DNA from: Fabrea salina
Lineage: Eukaryota > Ciliophora > Heterotrichea > Heterotrichida > Fabreidae
Direction: 5' to 3'
DNA: 64,000 nucleotides
NCBI GenBank assembly: GCA_022984795.1
Contig: JALIHJ010000019.1
Span: 229,965 to 293,964 of the forward strand
The position numbers were made by a program, and so were the translations under genes. Numbering within the stretch: position 1 is the stretch's first letter; each line of letters starts with the position of its first letter. The notes under the pieces were generated by a model. That model was not told the DNA's origin. It searched no databases and was given only the letters and a program-made list of their open reading frames with translations. Below, piece after piece: positions 20,618 to 29,341 of this stretch.

Positions 20618-21589
20618 ATGCAAGTCCACTACAAAGCTGCCCAGCCCTTTGCCAGACTAAACGAAAATTGCTACACTTGCAAGAAAACACTTTCAAAGTA
20701 CGTTTGTCCACAGTGCAAAGTAGCTTACTGTTCAATGCAGTGCTATAGAACCCACAACCAAAACTGCACTGAAAACTTCTACATGGAACATGTAAAAGCC
20801 AACCTTTCACAGAAAAAAGCCACACAAGAAGAAACTCACAGAGTGAAAGAAATTCTGAAGAGAATCAACGACTCAAGAACCCAAGAAGTAATAACAGAAC
20901 AAGAAGAACACAGATTGCTGGAGCTAAAAGACAAGTTAGAACAAGGACACGGAATCGAAATTCTTAGTCCTTTGGAAAAAGAACAGTTTTTCAGAGATAT
21001 AGAAAAAGGAAAGCTACTGGGCAACTTAGAAGAATGGACTCCTTGGTGGACTCACCCTGACCCTCCTCATGTAGATGTTCAGGATTCAGAGTGTCCCTTT
21101 CTAGAAAAATACCTAAGTTTGCCCTTGGTCAGTTCACTTACTTCTAAAACTCCTTCACCTGACTTAGTTTACCACATAGCTAATGCACTGTGGACTGTAG
21201 CTTACGTATGGAGAACCTTTAACGGAGACTTAGACAGTAACCAGGTACAAGGAATGTTTTTGGTCAAGCACATCAGTGACGGGTTGAAGCCCAGAAAAAG
21301 TATTTCTAGTTTGCAACGAGCCATAAACCAAGCACACAAAAAAGCTAAAAAGTACGACCCTGAAATAAGTGAAAGTTACTTTGACTTGGTTGACTCAGAT
21401 TTAAAAGCAATTCTACAACACAAAACCCATGTAGTTGAGTCTTTGTTTAAGCTCTATGAACTCTTAGGACCTCAGCCTACACAAACTAAACACAAAGTGT
21501 TTTTTATGCTATGTTACGTAAAGTCCTATAATAATTTAGTTAGGTTCTATGTTTTGGACTTCCTGAAAGACTTCACTGAGTTTTTGTAG
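20618..21589 (+). CDS. ZNHIT2: HIT zinc-finger protein, ZNHIT2-like
   Basis: A 323-residue protein. Residues ~19-52 are a zf-HIT (CYTC..TLSKYVCPQC...YCSMQCYRTH...C) followed at once by the CTENFYMEHV segment that in ZNHIT2 links the finger to the helical body. The remainder is helical and charged, with a LHxx-like ALWTVAYVWRTFNGD region. ZNHIT2 works with the R2TP/HSP90 co-chaperone in assembling U5 snRNP and other complexes. The stop is TAG. Its last 54 bp overlap, tail to tail, the coding end of the BAR-like gene on the opposite strand. Confidence 0.82.
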   Translation: MQVHYKAAQPFARLNENCYTCKKTLSKYVCPQCKVAYCSMQCYRTHNQNCTENFYMEHVKANLSQKKATQEETHRVKEILKRINDSRTQEVITEQEEHRLLELKDKLEQGHGIEILSPLEKEQFFRDIEKGKLLGNLEEWTPWWTHPDPPHVDVQDSECPFLEKYLSLPLVSSLTSKTPSPDLVYHIANALWTVAYVWRTFNGDLDSNQVQGMFLVKHISDGLKPRKSISSLQRAINQAHKKAKKYDPEISESYFDLVDSDLKAILQHKTHVVESLFKLYELLGPQPTQTKHKVFFMLCYVKSYNNLVRFYVLDFLKDFTEFL

Positions 21590-22081
21590 GGAATTGGAGT
21601 GGTAGTACATAAGAGAGTTAACTAAGTGCAAAATAGAGAACTTCATGTCGTTTTGGTGCTTGTTTTGGAAACCTGAAATAGAAGACTCAAGGTCAGGTTC
21701 TGGAACTTCAGACTCAACAGGCGACTTTGTGCGCCTTGAAAGGGAGCGTTTTTGCTGCCTTATGTGAAGGGGAAAAACTCTAAAGGCTTCTTGAACTACT
21801 TCCCGCAACCGAGTTTCAGACTCGGAGTGGATTTCTTCAGACTCACGTATTGCTTGGGCTAGGTCCTTGAAAGCGGTGGCAAGTGGTTTCTCAGCTTCTA
21901 AGTTAGCAGCTTTTTCCCAAAGACCCGCAAGTTCTAGTCGAGTTTGTTCTGCTTCCTTTTCGACTTTAAGGAACTTTTTAAAGGCTGTGTGGAGACCAGC
22001 ATACTCGTTAGAAGTCCTGTCTAATTGGTCTTTGTACTTCCTGCCTCTTTCCTGCATATAATTATTAAAGTTAATTGCCAT
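21536..22081 (-). CDS. BAR-domain-like helical protein
   Basis: A 181-residue, almost wholly helical protein. The order fits a compact BAR domain: an N-terminal helix (MAINFNNYMQERGRKY), a long helix containing KKFLKVEKEAEQTR, a break, a helix around AFKDLAQAIRESEEIHSE, then a basic disordered loop with RRTKSP, and a final helix (FSILHLVNSLMYYHSNSLQ) resembling the last BAR helix. BAR dimers bind and bend membranes. The match is by pattern only and another helical bundle is possible. It ends with TAA inside the last codons of the convergent ZNHIT2 gene, and its ATG is 11 bp from the next divergent gene. Confidence 0.55.
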   Translation of the reverse strand: MAINFNNYMQERGRKYKDQLDRTSNEYAGLHTAFKKFLKVEKEAEQTRLELAGLWEKAANLEAEKPLATAFKDLAQAIRESEEIHSESETRLREVVQEAFRVFPLHIRQQKRSLSRRTKSPVESEVPEPDLESSISGFQNKHQNDMKFSILHLVNSLMYYHSNSLQKLSEVFQEVQNIEPN

Positions 22082-22092
22082 ATTTATAATCC
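22082..22092. promoter_or_regulatory. 11-bp divergent start-to-start interval
   Basis: ATTTATAATCC separates the ATG codons of the BAR-like gene (minus) and the orphan gene at 22093 (plus). It contains a TATAA-like core readable on either strand. Confidence 0.55.
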
Positions 22093-22788
22093 ATGCAGAC
22101 TGAATTCAACCAGGGTGACTTAGTCCACGAAGAACCAGGCAGTCCTTTCTGCCCCAACATAAACAGACGCCACAGCTTCCCTAACTATTTAGTAACTGAA
22201 CCATCGGAATCCGAAAGTGAAGAAGGCACCTGGCAAGAAGACCCTATTTCTTTTGAACCCACCCCGACAATTGAAGTGCTTCAGGAAACTAATTTCCAGC
22301 AGTTGGTTTGGTACAAACTCACACACAACCAAGACATCTTGCACATTCAAGAGTCTTCTGACTTTTTAAAAGTATTTCTCGAAATGTACTCAGAGGCCAT
22401 TTACGAGTCCACAGAACTTTACGACTTCCTTGTAACTTCAATTCCAAGCATTCAAGAGATGGGGCTTTACTTGCCTAGTGTAGGGAAAAACCTAGAAGAG
22501 CTTTGTTTGTTCAAGGTGCTCCTAGACGTCCACGAATATTACCTGCTGAGTTCCGAGTACCCACTTTACACAGTCTACCAAAGTAGTTTTTTGGAGTTAG
22601 CAAAGGCCTTTTACCAAGAGTACTACGAACATGTCCCCTTTGTAGAGGAGTGTTTGCGGGAAATGGTAGAGGCCCTTAGTTTGGTCCCTGTAGTTAAACT
22701 AGACACTCACCCTGAACTCTACGTGTACAAACAAAAACACTACCTCCAGGAAACTGTAGGTGTGAAGCAACAACACTTCTATCTATAA
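22093..22788 (+). CDS. Hypothetical acidic protein
   Basis: I do not recognise this 231-residue protein. The first ~65 residues are acidic and Ser/Pro-rich (SESESEEGTW). From ~70 to the end it is a helical, Tyr/Leu/Glu-rich domain with repeated aromatic pairs (LLDVHEYYLLSSEYPLY; KAFYQEYYEHVPF). No signal peptide or membrane segment is visible. The ATG is 11 bp from the divergent BAR-like gene and the stop is TAA. The ORF has no shadow gene on the other strand and the packing is normal, so I consider it real. Confidence 0.65.
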   Translation: MQTEFNQGDLVHEEPGSPFCPNINRRHSFPNYLVTEPSESESEEGTWQEDPISFEPTPTIEVLQETNFQQLVWYKLTHNQDILHIQESSDFLKVFLEMYSEAIYESTELYDFLVTSIPSIQEMGLYLPSVGKNLEELCLFKVLLDVHEYYLLSSEYPLYTVYQSSFLELAKAFYQEYYEHVPFVEECLREMVEALSLVPVVKLDTHPELYVYKQKHYLQETVGVKQQHFYL

Positions 22789-22844
22789 TGTAACTAGCTA
22801 TTTATAAAGACTTATTGCCATTTCTAATTAGCTCTGATAAAAAT

Positions 22845-23273
22845 ATGATGCCCCACCAAGACTGGAACAGGGTCACTTTCGCAGGCCCTGTAGGCAAGCC
22901 CAAAAAAGGAGAGCGCGCTGCTCAGGAAGCCCAGCGAAAGGGACAAGAAGTAGAAACCATCAGAAGAAGTGCAGGAGTCAACGCTGCCAGACCGGGCCCC
23001 GCTAACATGCGCCGTCTTGCAGAAGCTACTGACGTGGTTCCTGTAGCTCAGTTGACACACGAGTTCCGTTCAGCAATGCAGAAAGCAAGAAGCGCAGCAG
23101 GACTGAGCCAAGCTGACCTTGCTCGGCGAATCAACGAGAAACAAAGCGTCATAAACGACTACGAAAGTGGAAGAGCAGTTCCCAACCCCAACATAATAGT
23201 CAAACTAGACAGAGCACTTGGAGTAAGGCTCCCCAGACCTCCGAAGCCCAAGAAGAGGAACGAAGACGACTAA
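22845..23273 (+). CDS. MBF1: Multiprotein bridging factor 1 (MBF1/EDF1)
   Basis: The start is one of two consecutive ATGs at 22845 and 22848 after GATAAAAAT; 142 residues. The MBF1 N-terminal domain (MPHQDWNRVTFAGPVG with KKGERAAQEAQRKG) and the lambda-Cro-type helix-turn-helix (MQKARSAAGLSQADLARRIN, then VINDYESGRAVPNP and DRALGVRL) are both unmistakable. MBF1 is a transcription coactivator linking regulators to TBP; it also binds collided ribosomes and prevents frameshifting. Length and domain order are standard. The stop is TAA. Confidence 0.95.
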   Translation: MMPHQDWNRVTFAGPVGKPKKGERAAQEAQRKGQEVETIRRSAGVNAARPGPANMRRLAEATDVVPVAQLTHEFRSAMQKARSAAGLSQADLARRINEKQSVINDYESGRAVPNPNIIVKLDRALGVRLPRPPKPKKRNEDD

Positions 23274-23311
23274 TTGGTAAAGTAATATACACTTTCTAGA
23301 ACCTGTAGTAA

Positions 23312-24043
23312 ATGTCGGCTGCCAAGTATATGATTGGGGCAGGCCTAGTGGTTTTTGGGTCGCAGTTTTACCATGCCTACAGAAAGCACAAGGAAGACAA
23401 ACTTAAAGAAGTGTTCCAAAACACTCCTGACAAGGCTGCTTTTTTCAGAAGAATCCACGAAGAAGTTGCACACAAGTGGGACGAAGAAATGGACTCTTAC
23501 GAGTGGGCAAAAAGAATAGACAAGTACAGAAAAGTTTTGTGCAGTTACGCTGAGGGCAAAGTCCTTGAGGTTGGCATAGGCACAGGACGCAACTTCAATT
23601 TTTACCCCAAAAGAATAAGACTAGTCGGAGTAGACTGGAGTCCCTCTATGATTGAAGTTTGTTCTACTAAAGAAAAGCCTGTCTACAAGGACTTGCTGTT
23701 GTCGGTGATGGACTCTAAAGAACTAGTTTTTCCGCAGGACTCCTTCGACACTGTAGTAGGTACTTTCATTCTGAGTAGCAGTGAAGACCCCCGCAGAGTT
23801 GTAGAGGAAATGGTCAGAGTGTGCAAGCCTGGCGGGAAAATACTTATTTTGGACAGAGGAAAAGCTAAGTCCTTTTTGACTTTGACACACTTGGAACTGT
23901 ACAGGTACAGTTATATCTTTAAGTACGGTTACGACCAGTGTTGTAACATCAAGTCAGTTTTAAGCGACCTCCCAGTTACTGTTGAAGCCCAAGAAAAAAA
24001 ACAAGGCGGCCATTTATACTTCTATATACTTAAAAAGAATTAG
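23312..24043 (+). CDS. Membrane-anchored class I SAM methyltransferase (METTL7/Oms1-like)
   Basis: A 243-residue protein with a hydrophobic N-terminal anchor (AAKYMIGAGLVVFGSQF). A Rossmann methyltransferase fold follows: motif I VLEVGIGTGRN at about residues 80-92, the acidic motif II GVDWSPSMIE, and the LCK-type motif VCKPGGKILILDRGKA. The arrangement of a short anchor before a UbiE/METTL7-type domain is seen in METTL7 (endoplasmic reticulum and lipid droplets) and yeast Oms1 (mitochondrial inner membrane). The acceptor substrate is unknown. The stop is TAG. Confidence 0.8.
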   Translation: MSAAKYMIGAGLVVFGSQFYHAYRKHKEDKLKEVFQNTPDKAAFFRRIHEEVAHKWDEEMDSYEWAKRIDKYRKVLCSYAEGKVLEVGIGTGRNFNFYPKRIRLVGVDWSPSMIEVCSTKEKPVYKDLLLSVMDSKELVFPQDSFDTVVGTFILSSSEDPRRVVEEMVRVCKPGGKILILDRGKAKSFLTLTHLELYRYSYIFKYGYDQCCNIKSVLSDLPVTVEAQEKKQGGHLYFYILKKN

Positions 24044-24064
24044 AGTGTTCTGATAGGTATTTAA

Positions 24065-24952
24065 ATGGGTAACTTGCAAATGAAGAAGTTTTATATAATG
24101 GAATGGCCAAAAGAGAATTTGAGTTGTAATGATCGAGAAACCGTGTTCCGCTTGCGCGTTCTAGTGATAAAGCATTCCATTTTAAAGCTAAAACAGCAAA
24201 GAACCAATGAGTCCAACGAAGAAGGGCCAAAGAACCAGTTTAGTCTCGAAGATACCCTGTCTAGTGAGACAGACCTTAAAAAGACTTTTGCCACAAACTA
24301 CAATCCTTCGTTAGTGAGCGACACTTCGTTTTACAGAGACACAAGAAGTCTCTCTACATACCCCTCGTTTGCTTCTCAGAAAGACTACACCATGGAGGAA
24401 ATTTTCACGTTCGAAAGCATTTTTCAGAGCAAGGTTGAACAGTACCGAGGCACTTCTTGGGTGAAAAAAGTTAACGGGCAAGACAGCCTGCACAGTGAAA
24501 TACTGAACCAGATATGGCTGGATTGCTATGTAAGCGACCAGGGATTCATGAACTTACTGGTCAACCCCGTGCAAAAGTCCACTTGGGTGGGTTTCCAAGA
24601 CTTTTTGAAGTGCCTTGAAGCAATTCACCAGAAAACCTTTGGTCACTTTTTCTTCCCTAAACGCTACGGAAAGAAAAGCAAAACTCTCTTCCGAGTTCAG
24701 AAACTACTATGTAAGTTCTAAACAGTTTTTTTCACTCTGATGGAACAAGACGGCAACGAACTTCTCGGCCCACAAGAACTCTCTAAAGTAGTTGACATGG
24801 CTTCCCGGACTTCTAACGCCAACCAACAAGAAATTTCTCGTCTCGTAGGTTTGCTTTTTAAAAGGGCCGACTCTTTCCGGGGGTTCCAACGCAACAGTAT
24901 GAGTTTTGAAGAGTTCAGAAAAATACTTATGTATAAATTCCTAAAAAGCTAA
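24065..24952 (+). CDS. EF-hand-like protein with predicted N-myristoylation, one intron
   Basis: Exon 1 is 24065-24710, a 15-nt intron lies at 24711-24725 (GTAAGTTCTAAACAG), and exon 2 is 24726-24952; joined they give 290 residues. It begins MGN, a possible myristoylation site. The first ~140 residues are poorly structured. The C-terminal ~150 residues have a calcineurin-B-like helical layout, and the loop after FFFTLMEQDGNELLGPQEL resembles a degenerate EF-hand (acidic D.N.. then E). Calcium binding is doubtful because most ligand positions are missing. The intron falls just before this EF-hand. The TAA stop is only 2 bp from the next ATG on the same strand. Confidence 0.7.
24711..24725 (+). 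other. 15-nt intron in EF-hand-like gene
   Basis: GTAAGTTCTAAACAG, ending in CAG rather than TAG. Splicing restores the frame into the EF-hand-like C-terminal part. Confidence 0.85.
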
Positions 24953-24954
24953 TA

Positions 24955-25404
24955 ATGAATTCTATAAAGGCCATCAAGAAGTTAAGTGAAGAAGAACTCA
25001 GACTAGGAATCACTGAAGAAGCTTCTTGGCACAACAGGTACACACATAGTGCTTACATTCACATAGGGGGACTTAACTTTGACATTAACGAAGGCGACAT
25101 TGTTCAGGTGTTTTCGCAGTGCGGAGAAATCGTGGACTGCAACTTAATTAGGGACAAACAAACAGGAAGAAGCAAGGGATTTGCCTTTTTGGCTTATGAA
25201 GACCAAAGAAGCACAGTCCTTGCTGTGGACAACTTGAATGGAATCAGCTTGTGCGGCCGAACTATAAAAGTAGATCACTGTGACAACTATCGAGCTGGAC
25301 AAGGTGGAAAGCTTTATGTACCTTCAGGGCCTGATGGAAAGGGCTGGGGCAACTTCACTAGACTAACTGACCAGACTCTTGATGAACACAATAATAAAAC
25401 TTAA
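24955..25404 (+). CDS. RRM protein of the RBMX2/Ist3 (RES complex) type
   Basis: A 149-residue protein. The N-terminal helix (MNSIKAIKKLSEEELRLG) and the linker SWHNRYTHSAYIHIGGL are typical of Ist3/RBMX2. A single RRM follows, with RNP2 (AYIHIGGL) and RNP1 (RSKGFAFLAY) and the C-terminal VDHCDNYRAG tail. In yeast and animals this protein binds the U2-associated SF3b region and is part of the RES complex, which improves splicing of introns with weak signals. That role is notable in a genome with 15-nt introns. The start lies 2 bp after the previous gene's stop. The stop is TAA. Confidence 0.88.
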   Translation: MNSIKAIKKLSEEELRLGITEEASWHNRYTHSAYIHIGGLNFDINEGDIVQVFSQCGEIVDCNLIRDKQTGRSKGFAFLAYEDQRSTVLAVDNLNGISLCGRTIKVDHCDNYRAGQGGKLYVPSGPDGKGWGNFTRLTDQTLDEHNNKT

Positions 25405-25500
25405 CTGTAGAGAAACATAAAAACTACTGGCATTAACTCTTCAGTTTCCAACACTACTAAACCAACACCTTAGTATAAAAGTGGTATTCTCAAGTGTTAA

Positions 25501-26568
25501 TTAGGTTTCAACAATAAAAGTAGTTTTAGCATGTGAGTACTTGTTAAAAGCACTTTCGTAAAAGTAACCCCCAAACAAGTTTTCGTAGGCACTTTCACTG
25601 ATATCAGACACAATGGCCTGGTCTTTCCAGTTGTTAAGGACCTGCCTAGAGTCAAAGTTATCACCTTGTTCTGGCAAGTAAGGAGACTTTAGTGTTTTAT
25701 CAAATAGTTGCTGCCAAGGGAAGTCCCGCAACCAAACGTGTTCTTTTACTTCTTTACTTCCGTTGGTTCCCAGTCTGTTTTGGGGTTTGCGCTGGATCAT
25801 TTTGTTGATGAAGTCTACAGCCTCCGGACTCCAACCCTGAGGAATATCTGCACGGGTGAGCTGTACTTGCTTGGCCAAAACAGCGTCTCTGATTTCTTTC
25901 CGGTTTTTGCCCGTGTAAGGCCTTCTTCCAGTCATGAACTCGTATGCCATTACTCCCACTGCAAAATAGTCTGCTGCGAAGGAGTGGTTTAGTCTGCAAA
26001 GTACTTCTGGAGACATGTACCCCGGAGTGCCCGAGGTTTCTTGTGCGTTATCTCGCTGCCATATCCTGGCGATTCCAAAGTCTGTTATGTGCAAGTAGCC
26101 TCTGTCGTCCAGAACTAGGTTCTCAGGTTTAAGGTCCCTGTGTATGATTTGGTTGCTGTGGAGGTACTCTAAAGCCCCTACTAAGCAAGCCACGAAAAAC
26201 TTAGTTTGGTCTTCTGTGAATCTTTTTGTTTTACAAATGTGATAACGTAAGTCCCCTCCGGACTTAAGGTCCATTACTAAGTAAAGGTTGTGCTTGTCCT
26301 GGAAAGCAAACTGCATATTGACAATGAAAGGGTGCTTCAGCATAGCTAAGATTCTTCTTTCGTTCATAACTGAGTTGACTGACCTTTTTGAGACAACTCT
26401 TGCTTTGGACATTTCCTTCATAGCAAAGTCTTTTCGGAACTTTTTGTGAGTTACTCTCCAAACTTTGCCGAAACCTCCTTTGCCTATTGCTTGGTGGAAA
26501 AAAAACTGGTACTTGTTGAGAGTTTTTGAGGACTCTTGTTCGTCAACTTTGAGCATGCAATTTCCCAT
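25501..26568 (-). CDS. AGC-group protein kinase, YANK/STK32-like, N-myristoylated
   Basis: A 355-residue kinase starting MGNCMLKV, a predicted myristoylation/palmitoylation signal also found in YANK kinases. The kinase domain spans about residues 20-280: Gly loop GKGGFGKVW, VAIK-equivalent FAMKEMS, catalytic HRDLKPENL, metal-binding TDFGIA, activation-end MSPEV. The GGDLRYHI and ITDFGIAR stretches resemble STK32 (YANK). All catalytic residues are present, so it should be active at a membrane. The C-terminal tail lacks a clear hydrophobic motif, as in YANKs. The stop is TAA. Confidence 0.88.
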   Translation of the reverse strand: MGNCMLKVDEQESSKTLNKYQFFFHQAIGKGGFGKVWRVTHKKFRKDFAMKEMSKARVVSKRSVNSVMNERRILAMLKHPFIVNMQFAFQDKHNLYLVMDLKSGGDLRYHICKTKRFTEDQTKFFVACLVGALEYLHSNQIIHRDLKPENLVLDDRGYLHITDFGIARIWQRDNAQETSGTPGYMSPEVLCRLNHSFAADYFAVGVMAYEFMTGRRPYTGKNRKEIRDAVLAKQVQLTRADIPQGWSPEAVDFINKMIQRKPQNRLGTNGSKEVKEHVWLRDFPWQQLFDKTLKSPYLPEQGDNFDSRQVLNNWKDQAIVSDISESAYENLFGGYFYESAFNKYSHAKTTFIVET

Positions 26569-26640
26569 TCAATTCGAGTCTAATTATAAATGGGTAACTA
26601 CCAGTGAACAAATAAACGTGTAGTAATAAAAGATTTAAAA

Positions 26641-27111
26641 ATGATTCAGTTCATTCTGTTAGTCAGCAGGCACGGAAAAATCCGACTTTCTAAGTGGTAC
26701 AACACCTTTTCAAACAAAGAACGCGAAAAAATCATGAAGGATGTTAAGACTATGGTCATTGGGCGCAACAGCAAGTTGTGCAACTTCCTTGAGTACAGAG
26801 ACTACACTATTGTGGCCAAAAGGTACGCGAGTTTGTACTTCGTGGCCTGTGTGGACAAAGAAGACAATGAGTTGTTAGTTCTAGACGTCATTCACTTCTT
26901 CGTGGAAGTTCTCGACAAGTACTTCAAGAACGTTTGCGAGTTAGACATCATCTTTAATTTCCACAAAGCTTACTACATCCTAGACGAAATGATTGTGGGA
27001 GGCCACATCATCGAAACTTCCAAAAAGCAAATTCATAGAGTTATAGTTAACCAAGACTCCCTTATGGAGGAAGCCAAGGAAGAAGCTGTTCCCAAACGCA
27101 ACAGGAAATAA
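26641..27111 (+). CDS. AP1S: Clathrin adaptor AP-1 complex sigma subunit
   Basis: A 156-residue longin-fold protein. It starts MIQFILLVSRHGKIRLSKWY, the adaptor sigma signature, and contains the dileucine-pocket region (VKTMVIGRNSKLCNFLEY) and the DIIFNFHKAYYILDEM helix with the MIVGGHIIETSKK strand typical of AP-1 sigma. It forms part of the AP-1 core that recruits clathrin and cargo at the trans-Golgi and endosomes. The length is standard. Its TAA stop at 27109-27111 directly abuts the stop codon of the convergent DUF229 gene. Confidence 0.92.
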   Translation: MIQFILLVSRHGKIRLSKWYNTFSNKEREKIMKDVKTMVIGRNSKLCNFLEYRDYTIVAKRYASLYFVACVDKEDNELLVLDVIHFFVEVLDKYFKNVCELDIIFNFHKAYYILDEMIVGGHIIETSKKQIHRVIVNQDSLMEEAKEEAVPKRNRK

Positions 27112-29331
27112 CTAATTACTATATTTTTGGTAAAACTTTTCTAGAAAGGCTTCGTTTTGACTCCTTATGTAGTCGTCGTCGTTGCAAATACAGAACTCCG
27201 GGTTGAGCTGAAGTTCCATTGCCATGTTCTCGCACTTGCCCTTATAGGGGTCCAGTCTCAGGATGTTAATTATCCTCCACAGTTTGTAGTAAGAGTTGTA
27301 CACCAAACTGTTCACTGGGTACCCGTAACTCTGTCCCATGAAGTCGTCTGCGGAAGTCATCAAAAATGTAACTTCGAACCTTGCTGAAAAGGACTCCTTA
27401 ACTAGTAGTTCTAGCTTAATTTCCTCTAAGTTATTGTCCAGTTGCAGCCCATAAGCTGCGGAGATGGACCTAAGTGACAACTTTTTGCACAGAAAGGGCT
27501 TGGTGGTTTTTGGGGAGTGAACTTGTGAGTTAAAGTACCTAAGGGCTTCGTTTGCTAAGTAGTGCAGTAGCCAACCTAGTTCTGAGTACTGGTAGTTTTT
27601 ATCATTTGGGTCATAAACGAACCTAGGAATACTGGTAAGTACTAGACACCCACAGTGCCAAGGAGGAATGCCTATGTCAGTGCAAGTTGTGTTGTTAGGT
27701 ATTTTTTGAGTGAACAAGTTAGAAGCTTGATGAAGTTCTTTGCTTTCTAGTTTGAGGTCGTAAGGAACACCTGAAAGGTATATAAGTGTTTTGCGCATGT
27801 CGAGTTTGGAGTTCAGCCGCAGAGTGTTGTGCTCAAGCACGTCGTAAGAGTACTCTATTCTGTCAAGCAAGCTTCTGGAAGAGATCAGAAAGAAAGCTGG
27901 GAGTCTGTTTTCTTGGAAAGCTTCAACGTTGCTGAACCACTCTCCGTAACGCATTCCATGGTCACCTCCTAAGAAAACCACTACTTCGTTTTCTTTGTTT
28001 TGGTGTAAAAATTCCTTTAGAAACAACTTTAAGTCTGAGTCAAGAGTTTGTGCGTGCAAGCCAGTAGCTTCATGGGCAGCGTTCACGTGCACATATAGCC
28101 ACTGGTTGAGGCCTTTGTACATATTGTTGAGTGTTTTAGTGTAGTTAAACACGTAGTAGTGTGACATGTGAGGTCCAATGCAGCGTTGTTTGCTTCGAGT
28201 AGTAGAAGAGGTGTAGCCTGAGTAGGCATAAGTTGCGCAGTAAAACTGTGAAGTAGCATAGTCTACATTGGGCATTCTTCCTAGTTTTCTAGGAAAGGCG
28301 TTGTCGCAGTTTTCTAGTCCGAAGTAAGTAATGAATCCTTTTTCTCGCATGATGTTCCAGATCCCTTCTTTTCCAGCAAAGTCTTTTTTAAGGTTGCCTA
28401 AGTACTTTTCTTTGATGTTTTCTAACTAAAACTTACTTCCTAAAATTGGTGCTTGGTTGCCCACTGAGTTAGTTCCTATTATGTTGTGGATCAAAAAGTC
28501 GTGCACAGAGTACTTTGAGTTCTGCAGTTCATTGAGGTACTCTGTAGTTTCAGAAAGCATTCTGTAAAAGTGTTTTCGGGAAAAGCTGTCAGTAACTAGC
28601 ATGAGTATGACAAGGGGTTTTCTGGCAGTCTGAGTTTCTTGTTGGAGTTGCTTCATGCGAGTTAAAGTTGCATTATAGAGAGTTTGGTTGAACCTAGGGG
28701 CATAAAAGGCTCTGTCCATTAAGTCTCCTTCACAAGTAGCTAAGGCAAAGTCGTGGGTTGAGGATATTGGCACAGGCACTCCTGGGTACTCATTAACTTC
28801 CCATTTGTCTTCGACTTCAAACCTCAAAGTAAGTTTTGAGTCGATTACAGGTCCTAGTAAGTACTTACCTTTGCAGTTCATAGTAAGTAAGTTTTGTTCG
28901 TAGTCTAAGTGTACAGTTTGGGAAGCGTCCTCCACCTGAGAAGCACAACTAGGGTAGTTTACTTTGGGAAAGACCTCTTGGCCTTTTTCTTTAGTGTACC
29001 CAAAAGTTTGAGGGACACAACTAAGTGCTTCGTCCAGTGGGTAAGTTTTTTCAGGGGTGTCGTACTCTAGTTTCTTGGGCTTCCAAAAGTAGTTTGAGTT
29101 GGGAGTGTAAGTGTATTTAGTTTTTGTGTTTACTTGCAAGGTTGCTTCTTTTTCCTGGTCGTTTGAACCTAAGGAGTAGCTTGGAGTTGTTGTTCTGACT
29201 TCTCTGTTGGAGTAGCGGTACTTCTTTTTTGTGAAGATTTTAATAGTTTGCACCGAGTACTCCCAGTGGTAAGTGAAAGCGTACCATGTTATAAAAGCAC
29301 AAGCAAGCACCAGCATAAAGAACCTTTTCAT
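27112..29331 (-). CDS. DUF229 family (sulfatase/alkaline-phosphatase-fold) membrane protein, one intron
   Basis: Exon 1 is 28437-29331 and exon 2 is 27112-28421, with a 15-nt intron at 28422-28436; joined they give 734 residues. A signal-anchor (FFMLVLACAFITWYAF) precedes a ~230-residue luminal region with several cysteines. The DUF229 core then begins at LVILMLVTDSFSRKHFY and carries the metal-site motif GGDHGMRYGEW and the RLPAFFLISS segment. DUF229 proteins are found in animals and protists and have the alkaline-phosphatase/sulfatase fold, but the substrate is unknown. The predicted topology is type II, facing the secretory lumen or outside. The stop is TAG; its ATG is 10 bp from a divergent gene. 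Confidence 0.85.
28422..28436 (-). other. 15-nt intron in DUF229 gene
   Basis: Sense GTAAGTTTTAGTTAG. Splicing joins APILGK to NIKEKYLGNL in frame across the catalytic domain. Confidence 0.93.
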
Positions 29332-29341
29332 TAAATTATAA
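29332..29341. promoter_or_regulatory. 10-bp divergent start-to-start interval
   Basis: TAAATTATAA separates the divergent ATGs of the DUF229 gene and the pseudokinase gene. It is entirely A/T. Confidence 0.55.

Noticed and set aside
20610-20825. Upstream extension of the CSN3 frame
   Set aside because: It overlaps the start of ZNHIT2 and has no family similarity; the ATG at 20609 has the right context and length.
27112-28350. Treating the DUF229 halves as two separate genes
   Set aside because: A 15-nt intron joins them in frame within the catalytic domain. The same applies to the AAAP, SERINC, DMT, Kelch and EF-hand genes.
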